Part shown: piece after piece, positions 34,680 to 43,809 of the stretch
How positions within the stretch are numbered: the stretch's first letter is position 1
How the letters are laid out: each line of letters starts with the position of its first letter
Assembly: GCA_042091695.1 (NCBI GenBank)
Contig: JBELHA010000006.1
Location: 1-64,000 of the forward strand
Source of the DNA: Flavicella sp042091695
GTDB lineage: Bacteria; Bacteroidota; Bacteroidia; Flavobacteriales; Flavobacteriaceae
Reading direction: 5' to 3'
Length of the DNA stretch: 64,000 bases
Program-made: the position numbers and the translations under genes
The notes under the pieces: generated by a model
What the model saw: only the letters and a program-made list of their open reading frames with translations
Database searches by the model: none
What the model was told of the DNA's origin: nothing

Positions 34680-35720
34680 TTATCTTGAAATAATTTCATT
34701 AATTTTTGTACATACTCGATCTGGAGAAATAGTTCTCATGACCTCCTCGTACCCAGCTACTATTTTATTACCATAGATAGACGTAGGTAATTTAGGGTAT
34801 TTCTTAAGGTCTGCAAGCAGACAGTTTTCGGTTTGACCAAAGGGTGCAAATCCAGCATAGGGATGTGTCGCGCCCCAAAGAGTTATGGTAGGTATTCCAT
34901 ACAATGCAGCGAAATGAGCATTTCCAGAATCCATACTCAACATACAATCAAGGTTTGCAATTAATATTAATTCCTCTCTAAGTTTTACTTTTCCTGCAAT
35001 ACATATTGTGTTGTCATACGAGGCTGCAATTTTTTTTAAGACCTCCTCTTCTTTTTTTCCACCTCCAAATAAGAGCAGCTTACAGTTTTCTATTTGACTG
35101 CAATTCTCTATTACTTTTTCCATCATATCCAAAGGGTAGGTCTTTGCTACATGTTGTGCAAAAGGAGCAATACCGATAAGTTTTGTTTGCGAATCCTGCG
35201 CTGCAATAAGCGTTGCTAGGTCGTGGTTCAATTCTTTTTTTTCTTGTAATACTAGATTGTCTAAAGTAATTGAGTGACCTAGTTTTTTAAATACATCTGC
35301 ATATCTCTCGTGTGTTGTTTTCAGTTGTTTGAAAACTTTGTGGGTGGCTCTTGTCAATGCTTTTTTCTCTTTTCTTCCTTTGTCAATAGCTGCATTTTTT
35401 TTTGTCCAAAAAAAGAGCCTCAGTATTTTAGAACGCATTACATTGTGAACATCAGCAATTGCATCTATTTTTAGGTGCTTTAATTCACGATACAATTTGT
35501 AAAGTCCGATGAGTCCTTTGTGTTTCTTTTTCGTATCAATGGCATAAAAAGAAATGTTTGGCATGCCCTCAAAAAGGGGTTTTAGAAAGGCTCTCGAAAG
35601 AACTGTGATTTTAAGATTAGGATGTTGTTGGCATGCAGCTTTTACAACTAGTGCGGTCATTGCGACATCTCCCATTGCAGAAAGGCGAATAACGAGTAGG
35701 TGTTTTCTTTGGGTTTCCAT
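34680..35720 (-). CDS. GT9 (heptosyltransferase-like) glycosyltransferase
   Basis: From the ATG at 35720 the product is 346 residues; an ATG at 35747 would add nine residues and cannot be excluded. It is a GT-B enzyme of family 9: LVIRLSAMGDVAMTALVV at the N-terminus, IGIAPFAQHVAKTYP in the linker region, and the donor-site DSGNAHFAALYGIPTITLWGATHP. Such enzymes add heptose or similar sugars to the lipid A core on the inner face of the inner membrane. It converges on lspA with a 4-base gap and points away from yicC. Confidence 0.9.
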   Translation of the reverse strand: METQRKHLLVIRLSAMGDVAMTALVVKAACQQHPNLKITVLSRAFLKPLFEGMPNISFYAIDTKKKHKGLIGLYKLYRELKHLKIDAIADVHNVMRSKILRLFFWTKKNAAIDKGRKEKKALTRATHKVFKQLKTTHERYADVFKKLGHSITLDNLVLQEKKELNHDLATLIAAQDSQTKLIGIAPFAQHVAKTYPLDMMEKVIENCSQIENCKLLLFGGGKKEEEVLKKIAASYDNTICIAGKVKLREELILIANLDCMLSMDSGNAHFAALYGIPTITLWGATHPYAGFAPFGQTENCLLADLKKYPKLPTSIYGNKIVAGYEEVMRTISPDRVCTKINEIISR

Positions 35721-35903
35721 GTTCAGGATTTTTGCTAAAATACTCATAAAATTTCTATTATTAAGTGCTGTTTATTGTTGTTTTATAGATGTAAGAACCC
35801 TTTTTTAGACTTGTTTCAAAATCGAATGTCTACAAATATTATTGCTTTAAGAATTAGGTATATATCGGAATATTTTATCCTTCACACTCTCGTATAAAAT
35901 CTG

Positions 35904-35911
35904 TAAATTTG
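35904..35911 (+). promoter_or_regulatory. Putative -7 promoter element for yicC-gmk-nadD
   Basis: TAAATTTG is an exact TAnnTTTG match 22 bases before the yicC ATG. The -33 element is not clear. Confidence 0.55.
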
Positions 35912-35933
35912 TCCAACTTTTAGTTTGAATAGT

Positions 35934-36791
35934 ATGATACAATCAATGACAGGTTATGGAAATGCAGTTTTGCAGCTGCCTACTAAAAAAGTAACCATAG
36001 AGATAAAATCCCTTAATAGTAAAAATTTAGACATTCATTCCAGGATTCCTCCCTATTACAAAGAGAAGGATATTGAGATCCGAAAGCGTTTGGCTTCTCA
36101 GTTAGTGCGTGGAAAGGTTGATTTTTCAATATATGTAGAGTCTACTTCAGACAGTACTCAAACTTCGATTAACAAAGAAGTAGTGGGGAAGTACATAGAA
36201 GAACTACAAGAAATTTCTGCAGGTGAATCTGTAGATTTTTTGAAGATCGCTGTTCAATTACCAGATGCCTTAAAGATTGTTCGTGAAGAATTCAATCAAG
36301 ATGAATGGAATCAGATTTCTGATGCTATAGATGTTGCATTGTCTAAGATAGTTCAGTATAGAAAAGACGAGGCTTTGTCATTAGAAGAAGATTTTAAAAC
36401 AAGAATAACGAACATACAAACCTTGTTGGAGCAAGTTGAAGCCATCGATATTGAACGTTTGGCACATGTAAAACTTCGTTTGAAAAAAGCCGTTGATGAG
36501 TTGCAAATCACAATTGATGAAAACCGTTTCGAACAAGAAGTTATTTACTATTTAGAAAAATTAGATATCAACGAAGAAAAGGTCCGCTTGGCCAATCATT
36601 TGTCTTATTTTTTACAAGAGTTGGCAAGTCCAACTTCTGACGGAAAAAAATTAGGATTTATTGTACAAGAAATCGGTAGAGAAGTCAACACGACAGGTTC
36701 TAAATCCAACTATGCTTCCATGCAACAATTGGTGGTGCAAATGAAAAATGAACTTGAGAAAATTAAAGAACAGGTTCTTAATATACTGTAA
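35934..36791 (+). CDS. yicC: YicC-family endoribonuclease
   Basis: A 285-residue protein from the ATG at 35934, giving the usual start MIQSMTGYGNA. The N-terminal YicC domain has SLNSKNLDIHSRIP, and the C-terminal DUF1732 region has LYFLQEL-like and KLGFIVQEIGREVNTTGSKS, all conserved. YicC proteins are known as RNases acting on small RNAs. It heads an operon with gmk (28-base gap) and nadD, as in many bacteria where yicC and gmk are linked. Confidence 0.93.
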   Translation: MIQSMTGYGNAVLQLPTKKVTIEIKSLNSKNLDIHSRIPPYYKEKDIEIRKRLASQLVRGKVDFSIYVESTSDSTQTSINKEVVGKYIEELQEISAGESVDFLKIAVQLPDALKIVREEFNQDEWNQISDAIDVALSKIVQYRKDEALSLEEDFKTRITNIQTLLEQVEAIDIERLAHVKLRLKKAVDELQITIDENRFEQEVIYYLEKLDINEEKVRLANHLSYFLQELASPTSDGKKLGFIVQEIGREVNTTGSKSNYASMQQLVVQMKNELEKIKEQVLNIL

Positions 36792-36819
36792 TCGTATTAC
36801 AGAGATTTAAAATAACAGG

Positions 36820-37395
36820 ATGAATACAGGTAAATTAATTGTTTTTTCAGCACCTTCAGGTTCGGGTAAAACGACCATAGTGAGGCATTTGTTGACAAAA
36901 GAAGAATTGAAATTAGACTTTTCAATTTCTGCAACCTCAAGAAGTCCTAGAGGTAAAGAAGTCGATGGAGAAGACTATTATTTTTTAAGTGCTGCGGATT
37001 TCAATACAAAAGTTACAGAAAATGCTTTTGTTGAATGGGAAGAGGTATATACAAACAATTGCTATGGAACACTTCGTTCAGAATTAGAGCGTATTTGGGC
37101 TTTGGGCAAGCATGTTATTTTTGACATAGATGTGATAGGTGGCTTGAATATTAAAAAACAATTTCCCGAGCAAACGTTGGCAGTTTTTGTAAAACCTCCC
37201 TCTATAATAGAGATGGAAAGACGCCTAAGAGCACGTCAAACAGATTCTGAAGAAAAGATTTTAGAGCGTGTTGCTAAAGCAGAAAAAGAAATCAGTTATG
37301 CTCAAAATTTTGATTCAATTTTGATAAACGATTGTTTGGACGATGCTAAAACAGATGCGTACAATATGGTTTCTGATTTTGTGAATATTACTTAA
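36820..37395 (+). CDS. gmk: Guanylate kinase
   Basis: A 191-residue kinase phosphorylating GMP to GDP with ATP. The P-loop is SAPSGSGKTT, the GMP-binding region is SATSRSPRGKEVDGEDYYF, and FDIDVIGGLNIK and the lid RRLRARQTDSEEKI follow. Length is standard. It is located between yicC and nadD (14-base gap to the latter). Confidence 0.97.
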   Translation: MNTGKLIVFSAPSGSGKTTIVRHLLTKEELKLDFSISATSRSPRGKEVDGEDYYFLSAADFNTKVTENAFVEWEEVYTNNCYGTLRSELERIWALGKHVIFDIDVIGGLNIKKQFPEQTLAVFVKPPSIIEMERRLRARQTDSEEKILERVAKAEKEISYAQNFDSILINDCLDDAKTDAYNMVSDFVNIT

Positions 37396-37409
37396 TATCT
37401 TTTTAATAT

Positions 37410-37988
37410 ATGAATATAGGCCTTTATTTTGGAACCTTTAACCCAATTCATATCGGACATTTGATCATTGCGAATCACATGGTTGAATATTCTGATTTGG
37501 ATGAGATTTGGATGGTGGTCACTCCTCACAATCCATTCAAGAACAAAGCGACTTTACTCAGCAACTACGATCGTCTTGAGATGGTTTTTCAGGCTACAGA
37601 AGACTTTCCAAAAATAAAGCCGTCGGATGTAGAGTTTTCATTGCCACAGCCGTCTTATACAGTCAATACTTTGGTTCATATTCAAGAGAAATATCCAACA
37701 CATACTTTTAGTTTGATCATGGGAGAAGACAATCTAAATAGTTTGCACAAGTGGAAGAACTATGAGGAGATTACAAAGAATCATGCGATTTATGTATACC
37801 CTAGAGTTACAGAAAAAACTGCTGCTCCAAAAGTAAATATGGAACGTATTTATAAAATACCAGCACCTATCGTTGAAATTTCATCATCTGCTATCCGTAC
37901 AGCAATCAAAGACCATAAAAATACGCAGCCATTATTGCCAATAAAAGTTTGGGAATACATTGATAAAATGAATTTTTATAAACGATAA
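37410..37988 (+). CDS. nadD: Nicotinate-nucleotide adenylyltransferase
   Basis: A 192-residue nucleotidyltransferase making deamido-NAD from NaMN and ATP. The signature GTFNPIHIGHL holds the (H/T)xGH motif, and ISSSAIRTAIKD is the second signature (SSTxIR type). The substrate-binding VVTPHNPFK and MGEDNLNSLHKWKNY are also typical. Third gene of the yicC operon; the M23 gene follows after 36 bases. Confidence 0.96.
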   Translation: MNIGLYFGTFNPIHIGHLIIANHMVEYSDLDEIWMVVTPHNPFKNKATLLSNYDRLEMVFQATEDFPKIKPSDVEFSLPQPSYTVNTLVHIQEKYPTHTFSLIMGEDNLNSLHKWKNYEEITKNHAIYVYPRVTEKTAAPKVNMERIYKIPAPIVEISSSAIRTAIKDHKNTQPLLPIKVWEYIDKMNFYKR

Positions 37989-38024
37989 TTTTAAACGTTT
38001 TACTTAGTATATTTGTTTCCTGAC

Positions 38025-39458
38025 ATGAGCAACACTAAATCAAAAATAAAAGCTAAATTAACCAAAGAATTCCGTTTGGTATTTTTGAATGAAGACTCTT
38101 TTGAAGAACGGTTTTCATTCAAACTTACACGGTTAAATGTTTTTGTTTTTGGAGGGGTGTTTTCTATGTTTTTAATAGCTTTAACAGGTTTTATAATAGC
38201 ATTTAGCCCTATCAAGGAATACATTCCAGGATATTCCTCTTCCCGATTAAAGAAAAAGGCTATATTATTGACTTTTAAAGTCGATTCTTTACAGACAGAC
38301 CTCAACAGAATTCGGAAATTTACAGAAGCTATTGTACCTATTTTAGGGGGAGAAGAAGCTGAAATAGCAATGGAGCTTCCTCATGTAAATTCAGCAGCAG
38401 AAAAAGAATTTTATTTAAAATCTGCTAAAAATAAGGATTCTTTAAAAGAATTAGTGATTGCACTTAGGACTGAGTTGGGAACGAGTTACCAATCTTTTTT
38501 TAAAGGGCAAGTAGATTCCTTACAAAACAAACATATAGCCACTGAACAATCTATGTCTGATTTACATAGTTCTATATTAGATGGTTTACAAAAGAAGCAC
38601 AGAGATACTTTAACAAAATTACAACGAGTATTGACTTCTAAAGACAAAAGTATTGCTTCTTTGAATAAAAAAGTTTCCCTACAGGCAATTGAAACAAAAC
38701 ACTCGCTTCAAAACTTATCTAATAAAAACAAAGACATTCTTAAGTCTAATAAAGAAATTTCTGACAAAATTAAGCAGGAAGTAACTGTGGTTTTGACCAA
38801 AGAGTTTACAAACCAAAAAGAGAGATATGTCAAAGAGTACAACTCTAAGTTAGCTGTTTTGGAAAATAAATTACAGTTTCAAAATTCAACAATAGACAGT
38901 TTGCTTCTTGAGAGTCGCAACGGAAGAAATCCAAAAATAGGAGATTTAGCGAATGAAAAACCTTATTCAAAAGTGAATGCTTCTGAAGAAAAGTTATTAG
39001 AAATATCAAAAAAAGACTCTCTTTTTAGAGAGCGCGTCTATCGAGAAGATAGGTATAGTTTGTTTGCATTTGATTCAGATGCTAGTAATTCGACATTTGT
39101 TTCACCGGTAAAGGGTGTGATCACACAAGAATATGATGCAGCTTCTAAGCATTATGCAGTAGATGTAGCTGTCTCCAACAAGACACCCGTTTTGGCTGCC
39201 GCTGACGGAACTGTTCTATTTGCTTCTTGGACCCCAGATACAGGGCATGTAATTGTCATTGAACATACGAACAAATACATTACAGTTTACAAACACAACA
39301 AGGTAGTTTACAGGTCTCAAGGCGACGTTGTAGCCTCTGGTGAGGTCATAGCCATGGCAGGATCTACAGGTACGTTGAGTACAGGACCTCATTTGCATTT
39401 TGAGCTTTGGTACCAAGGCTATGCAGTGAATCCTGTTAATTTTATTGAATTTGAATAA
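38025..39458 (+). CDS. Membrane-anchored M23 metallopeptidase (LytM domain)
   Basis: From the ATG at 38025 the product has 477 residues; the TTG at 38013 is less likely. A single transmembrane segment lies at about 35-60 (VFVFGGVFSMFLIALTGFI). A long, Lys/Ser-rich coiled coil covers about 75-320. The C-terminal M23 domain has HYAVDVA (HxxxD zinc ligands) and GPHLHFELW (HxH), so it should be active. It cleaves peptidoglycan cross-bridges in the periplasm. Its stop overlaps the GH3 gene start by one base. Confidence 0.92.
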   Translation: MSNTKSKIKAKLTKEFRLVFLNEDSFEERFSFKLTRLNVFVFGGVFSMFLIALTGFIIAFSPIKEYIPGYSSSRLKKKAILLTFKVDSLQTDLNRIRKFTEAIVPILGGEEAEIAMELPHVNSAAEKEFYLKSAKNKDSLKELVIALRTELGTSYQSFFKGQVDSLQNKHIATEQSMSDLHSSILDGLQKKHRDTLTKLQRVLTSKDKSIASLNKKVSLQAIETKHSLQNLSNKNKDILKSNKEISDKIKQEVTVVLTKEFTNQKERYVKEYNSKLAVLENKLQFQNSTIDSLLLESRNGRNPKIGDLANEKPYSKVNASEEKLLEISKKDSLFRERVYREDRYSLFAFDSDASNSTFVSPVKGVITQEYDAASKHYAVDVAVSNKTPVLAAADGTVLFASWTPDTGHVIVIEHTNKYITVYKHNKVVYRSQGDVVASGEVIAMAGSTGTLSTGPHLHFELWYQGYAVNPVNFIEFE

Positions 39459-40951
39459 TGAGTATTAAAACATCTATAGCGTTAGTTTTAGCAAAAATCA
39501 CGCGTAAAAAAGAGTATAAGAAAGCCAAGAAACCTATTGAAACACAAAACCTGGTTTTCAATGAGTTGCTTACAACAGCCAAGGAAACAGCCTTTGGTAA
39601 GGATCATAATTTTAAGGATATTCAAAACTACGAGGATTTTAAAAAATCTGTTCCTGTTGTTGATTATGAAGGACTTAGGTCTTATGTGGATAGAATGGTC
39701 GCAGGTGAAAGTGACGTGCTTTGGAAAGGTAAACCAATCTATTTTGCTAAAACCTCAGGAACTACCTCAGGGGCAAAATATATCCCCATAACAAAAGAAT
39801 CTATGCCAACCCACATCTCATCGGCAAAGAATGCATTGTTGTTCTACATTGCAGAAACAAAAGACGCTTCATTTGTGGATGGAAAAATGATTTTTTTACA
39901 AGGAAGTCCAATATTGGAAAAATTAAACGGGATTGATCTAGGTAGGTTGAGTGGTATTGTCGCTCATTTTGTACCGAACTATCTACAGAAAAATAGATTG
40001 CCAAGTTGGGATACCAATTGTATTGAAGATTGGGAGACCAAAGTCAATGCAATAGTAGACGAAACGGTAGGCCAAGATATGCGCCTTATCAGTGGAATAC
40101 CCTCTTGGGTACAGATGTATTTTGAGAAATTGCAAGAACGTACAGGAAAAGTAGTATCTGAAATCTTTCCAAACTTTAATTTTTTTATCTACGGAGGGGT
40201 AAATTTTGAACCCTATAAGACCAAATTTGAAAATCTAATAGGTAAAAAGGTTGATTATATTGAATTGTACCCAGCTTCAGAGGGCTTTATTGCATTTCAG
40301 GATTCTCAAACAGCCAAAGGAATGTTGTTGTTGTTAGACAACGGTATTTTTTATGAATTCATACCTGCTAATGAGTTTTACGATGAAAACCCTACGCGTA
40401 TTTCTATCAAAGATGTACAATTAGGAGTAAATTATGTAATTATTTTAAACACCACAGCAGGCTTGTGGGGATATAATATTGGAGATACAGTAGAGTTTAC
40501 AAGTTTGGAACCCTACAGGATAATAGTTACAGGAAGAATCAAGCATTTTATTTCAGCATTTGGAGAGCACGTCATTGGAAAGGAAGTAGAACAAGCTATT
40601 ATCGATGCCTGTGCTGGTACAGATATATTGGTAAATGAGTTTACCGTAGCTCCGCAGGTTACACCAAAAGAAGGCCTGCCGTATCATGAGTGGTTTATCG
40701 AATTTGAAAATGAGCCGAAAGATATGCAGCATTTTATTCAGGAAATAGACAAGTCTATGCAGACTCAAAACATCTATTATGCAGATTTGATTGAAGGTAA
40801 AGTACTCCGACCACTCAAAGTAAGCAATGTAAAGGTTGGAGGATTCCACGACTATATGAAATCCATAGGTAAATTTGGAGGCCAAAATAAAATTCCCAAA
40901 TTATCAGACAATAGAAAGATTGCAGGTCATTTGACAAAGTTTCTAAAATAG
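39458..40951 (+). CDS. GH3-family acyl-adenylate amide synthetase-like protein
   Basis: A 497-residue protein of the GH3 auxin-responsive family. ATP/AMP-binding motifs are AKTSGTTSGAKYIPIT near residue 100, FFIYGGVNFEPY and YPASEGFIAFQD in the middle, and YNIGDTVEFTSLEPYRI.VTGR later. Plant members join amino acids to acyl hormones via an acyl-adenylate. Bacterial members are common in Bacteroidota but their substrates are unknown. It overlaps the M23 gene by one base and is followed 10 bases later by the MOSC gene. Confidence 0.9.
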   Translation: MSIKTSIALVLAKITRKKEYKKAKKPIETQNLVFNELLTTAKETAFGKDHNFKDIQNYEDFKKSVPVVDYEGLRSYVDRMVAGESDVLWKGKPIYFAKTSGTTSGAKYIPITKESMPTHISSAKNALLFYIAETKDASFVDGKMIFLQGSPILEKLNGIDLGRLSGIVAHFVPNYLQKNRLPSWDTNCIEDWETKVNAIVDETVGQDMRLISGIPSWVQMYFEKLQERTGKVVSEIFPNFNFFIYGGVNFEPYKTKFENLIGKKVDYIELYPASEGFIAFQDSQTAKGMLLLLDNGIFYEFIPANEFYDENPTRISIKDVQLGVNYVIILNTTAGLWGYNIGDTVEFTSLEPYRIIVTGRIKHFISAFGEHVIGKEVEQAIIDACAGTDILVNEFTVAPQVTPKEGLPYHEWFIEFENEPKDMQHFIQEIDKSMQTQNIYYADLIEGKVLRPLKVSNVKVGGFHDYMKSIGKFGGQNKIPKLSDNRKIAGHLTKFLK

Positions 40952-40961
40952 ACCAACGCCT

Positions 40962-41513
40962 GTGAAAAGAATTGTATCAACAAATAGAGGCACTCTCAAA
41001 GAGGTGGAATGGAAAGGTACTTTAATGACCACAGGAATTTTTAAATACCCTGTACCTGCGCTTACTTTGGGTTTTGAAGATCCTCTAGGTGATGCAGTAG
41101 TTGACAGGAGGTATCACGGTGGACGTGACAAAGCTGTTTATGCCTACAGTTTAGATCATTACGAATATTGGAAACAACGTTATCCTGATTTGGATTGGAA
41201 TTACGGTATGTTTGGTGAAAATCTCACTGTAGATGGGTTGGACGAGCATCGTTTGCGCATCGGATCTCGGTACAAAGTTGGCACAACAATCTTAGAAGTA
41301 AGTGGACCAAGACAACCCTGTGTAAAGTTAGGGATGCGTTTTAACGATAGTAACATGGTCAAAGCTTTTTGGAACACTTCAATGTGTGGTGCTTATTTTA
41401 AAGTAATTCAACTAGGTGTAATAAAACCAAATGATACTTTTAAATTGTTAGAAGAAAACCTCAAAGGGATGTCAATCGCAACAGCGTTTGTATTGAAAAA
41501 AAAGAAGGCTTAG
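40962..41513 (+). CDS. MOSC-domain protein
   Basis: A 183-residue protein starting with GTG. The MOSC core includes DRRYHGGRDKAVYAY, FGENLTVDGLDE, and EVSGPRQPCVKLGMRF, whose Cys is the conserved sulfur-carrier or molybdenum-cofactor-contact residue. It resembles YiiM-type proteins, which reduce N-hydroxylated compounds using molybdenum cofactor. It is in series with the GH3 gene and 40 bases before the OsmC gene. Exact substrate unknown. Confidence 0.92.
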   Translation: MKRIVSTNRGTLKEVEWKGTLMTTGIFKYPVPALTLGFEDPLGDAVVDRRYHGGRDKAVYAYSLDHYEYWKQRYPDLDWNYGMFGENLTVDGLDEHRLRIGSRYKVGTTILEVSGPRQPCVKLGMRFNDSNMVKAFWNTSMCGAYFKVIQLGVIKPNDTFKLLEENLKGMSIATAFVLKKKKA

Positions 41514-41553
41514 TTTGTTGAGCCATTATATATTAATTTAAAAATTAAGAAGC

Positions 41554-41973
41554 ATGTCACATCAAGTATCACTAGAATGGAAAGGTAAAATGCACTTTGA
41601 ATCGAAAGGTCCAGGTGGCTCTGTGCTTATCGATGGTGTCGAAGAATTCGGAGGAGAAGGCAAAGGGGTGCGACCAAAAGCAATGATGTTATCGGCATTG
41701 GCCGGTTGTGCAGGAATGGATATATCCATGCTTTTGAAAAAGATGAGGGCAGAAGTTGCTCATTTCGAAATTGATGTAACAGGTGAATTGACCGATGTAG
41801 ATCCAAAATACTACCATAAGGTCCATGTTGTCTTTAAATTTTTTGGAACTGATTTTAAAACATCAAAAATAGAGAAGGCAGTACAATTGTCTGTCGATAA
41901 ATATTGTGGGGTGATGGAGATGTTTCGTCAGTTTGCCGATGTCACTGTTGCGACTGAGTATATTAATCAATAG
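41554..41973 (+). CDS. OsmC-family peroxiredoxin-like protein
   Basis: A 139-residue protein of the OsmC/Ohr fold. The two redox Cys are in SALAGCAGMDISML and VDKYCGVMEMFRQ, at the expected spacing. OsmC proteins reduce organic hydroperoxides in the cytoplasm. It belongs to the YhfA-like OsmC subgroup judging by length. The gene lies downstream of MOSC and probably shares its transcript; recJ follows with its own promoter-like element. Confidence 0.93.
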   Translation: MSHQVSLEWKGKMHFESKGPGGSVLIDGVEEFGGEGKGVRPKAMMLSALAGCAGMDISMLLKKMRAEVAHFEIDVTGELTDVDPKYYHKVHVVFKFFGTDFKTSKIEKAVQLSVDKYCGVMEMFRQFADVTVATEYINQ

Positions 41974-42054
41974 TCGGTTAGAAGTGACTAACTCTTTTAA
42001 GCATTTGTTTTAGTTGGCTTTTCTTTTTTATATTTACTAGCACAACCTGTTTTT

Positions 42055-42062
42055 TAGTTTTG
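42055..42062 (+). promoter_or_regulatory. Putative -7 promoter element for recJ
   Basis: TAGTTTTG matches TAnnTTTG 33 bases before the recJ ATG. Confidence 0.5.
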
Positions 42063-42095
42063 TTTTTGACATACTAGGAGACACAATCTTTTTTT

Positions 42096-43805
42096 ATGCG
42101 TTGGAAACTCAAACAAAGCCCTGATAAAAGCACTGTAAACTCACTCTCAGATGCGCTTCAAGTTTCGAATTCGGTCGCTGAGATACTAGTGCAAAGAGGG
42201 ATTACTTCCTTTGATGCTGCTAAGGCATTTTTTCGTCCTAATTTAACTGAATTGCACGATCCTTTTTTAATGCAAGACATGGATGTAGCAGTTAGCAGAA
42301 TAGAGAAAGCAATTGAAGACGGTGAGCATATAATGGTGTATGGGGATTACGATGTCGATGGTACCACATCCGTAGCTCTGATGACGACCTATATACAAAG
42401 GCGTTGTGATACTGTGGTAAGTTATATCCCTGATAGGTATGCTGAAGGGTATGGAATATCTTATACGGGGATCGACTTTGCTTCAGACAATGATATCAGT
42501 CTGATCATCGCTTTGGACTGTGGTATCAAAGCGATAGATAAAGTTGCATATGCTTCAGAAAAAGGGATAGATTTTGTGATTTGTGACCACCATAGGCCGG
42601 GAGCTACCATCCCAAATGCAGTCGCAGTTTTAGACCCAAAACGAGAAGATTGTCAGTATCCTTTTGATGAATTGTGTGGTTGTGGTGTCGGTTTTAAATT
42701 GATACAGGCACTAACTGAGCGACAAGGGCTTCCTTTTGAAACTTTAGTACCTTATTTAGATCTTGTTGCAACCGCCATAGCAGCAGATATTGTTCCGATG
42801 GTAGGGGAAAATAGAATCTTAGCTTACCACGGCTTAAAAGTCATAAATGCAGCTCCTAGACCAGGAATCAAGGCGATTGTTCAACAAATAGATAAAACAA
42901 CATTGACCATTACGGATGTGGTGTTTGTCATAGCGCCAAGAATCAATGCAGCAGGAAGAATGAAGCATGGATTACACGCGGTTGAACTCTTATCAGAAAC
43001 GGATTTTACTTCGGCTTCTGAGCATGCAGCTGCAATAGATGTTTACAATACAGATCGCAAAGCGTTGGACAAGAAGATAACTGAAGAAGCTTTGTCTCAG
43101 CTTGTTGAAAACAATGAAGAAACGGCAGCTACTTCAGTAGTTTTTCAAGAAGATTGGCACAAAGGGGTGATAGGTATCGTAGCTTCTCGACTCATAGAAA
43201 ATTATTACCGTCCTACATTGGTATTTACCAAAAGTGGTTCAAAGTTAGCGGCCTCTGCACGCTCTGTAAAAGGTTTTGACGTATACGATGCATTACAAGC
43301 ATGTAGTGAGTATATAGAGCAATTTGGAGGGCATAAATACGCAGCTGGTTTGACCTTGCTTCCTGAAAATTATAAACCCTTTAAAGAGAAATTTGAAGCC
43401 GTTGTTAAAGCTACTCTACCTGAAGCACTGAAAGAGCCAGAAATTAGTATTGATGGGACTTTGTTTTTATCTGAAGTAGATGCAAAACTCTATAGAATCA
43501 TCAATCAGATGGCTCCTTTTGGTCCGGGAAACATGCGTCCTGTATTTATGGCAAGAGGCTTGAGAGATAATGGGTATGGAAAGCCAGTTGGTGCGGACAA
43601 ATCCCATTTGAAACTCAATATATTGTCTGGAGCAGATAGCAAAACCTATAATGCTATTGGTTTTGGTTTGGGAGAAAAATATAATATGGTAAAAGCAGGG
43701 ACCCCTTTTAAGGCTGCTTTTACCATAGATGAAAACCATTGGAATGGAAATACTTCTATACAATTGTCTTTAAAAGACCTGCAAGAAGATTCCGTTTCTG
43801 AGTAG
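42096..43805 (+). CDS. recJ: Single-stranded-DNA exonuclease RecJ
   Basis: A 569-residue DHH-family 5'-3' exonuclease used in mismatch and recombination repair. Motifs: VYGDYDVDGTTSVALM, LIIALDCGIK, VICDHHRPG (DHH), and the DHHA1 region with FGGHKYAAGLTL. The C-terminal OB-fold is present (about 460-560). Length is normal. It converges on putA with a 4-base gap. Confidence 0.96.
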   Translation: MRWKLKQSPDKSTVNSLSDALQVSNSVAEILVQRGITSFDAAKAFFRPNLTELHDPFLMQDMDVAVSRIEKAIEDGEHIMVYGDYDVDGTTSVALMTTYIQRRCDTVVSYIPDRYAEGYGISYTGIDFASDNDISLIIALDCGIKAIDKVAYASEKGIDFVICDHHRPGATIPNAVAVLDPKREDCQYPFDELCGCGVGFKLIQALTERQGLPFETLVPYLDLVATAIAADIVPMVGENRILAYHGLKVINAAPRPGIKAIVQQIDKTTLTITDVVFVIAPRINAAGRMKHGLHAVELLSETDFTSASEHAAAIDVYNTDRKALDKKITEEALSQLVENNEETAATSVVFQEDWHKGVIGIVASRLIENYYRPTLVFTKSGSKLAASARSVKGFDVYDALQACSEYIEQFGGHKYAAGLTLLPENYKPFKEKFEAVVKATLPEALKEPEISIDGTLFLSEVDAKLYRIINQMAPFGPGNMRPVFMARGLRDNGYGKPVGADKSHLKLNILSGADSKTYNAIGFGLGEKYNMVKAGTPFKAAFTIDENHWNGNTSIQLSLKDLQEDSVSE

Positions 43806-43809
43806 TAGT

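Noticed and set aside
43467..43763. Open frame opposite recJ, and many similar frames opposite other genes (e.g. 2043-2372, 33056-33343, 57381-57608)
   Set aside because: They lie wholly opposite well-supported genes, show no family motifs and have the composition expected of antisense frames.
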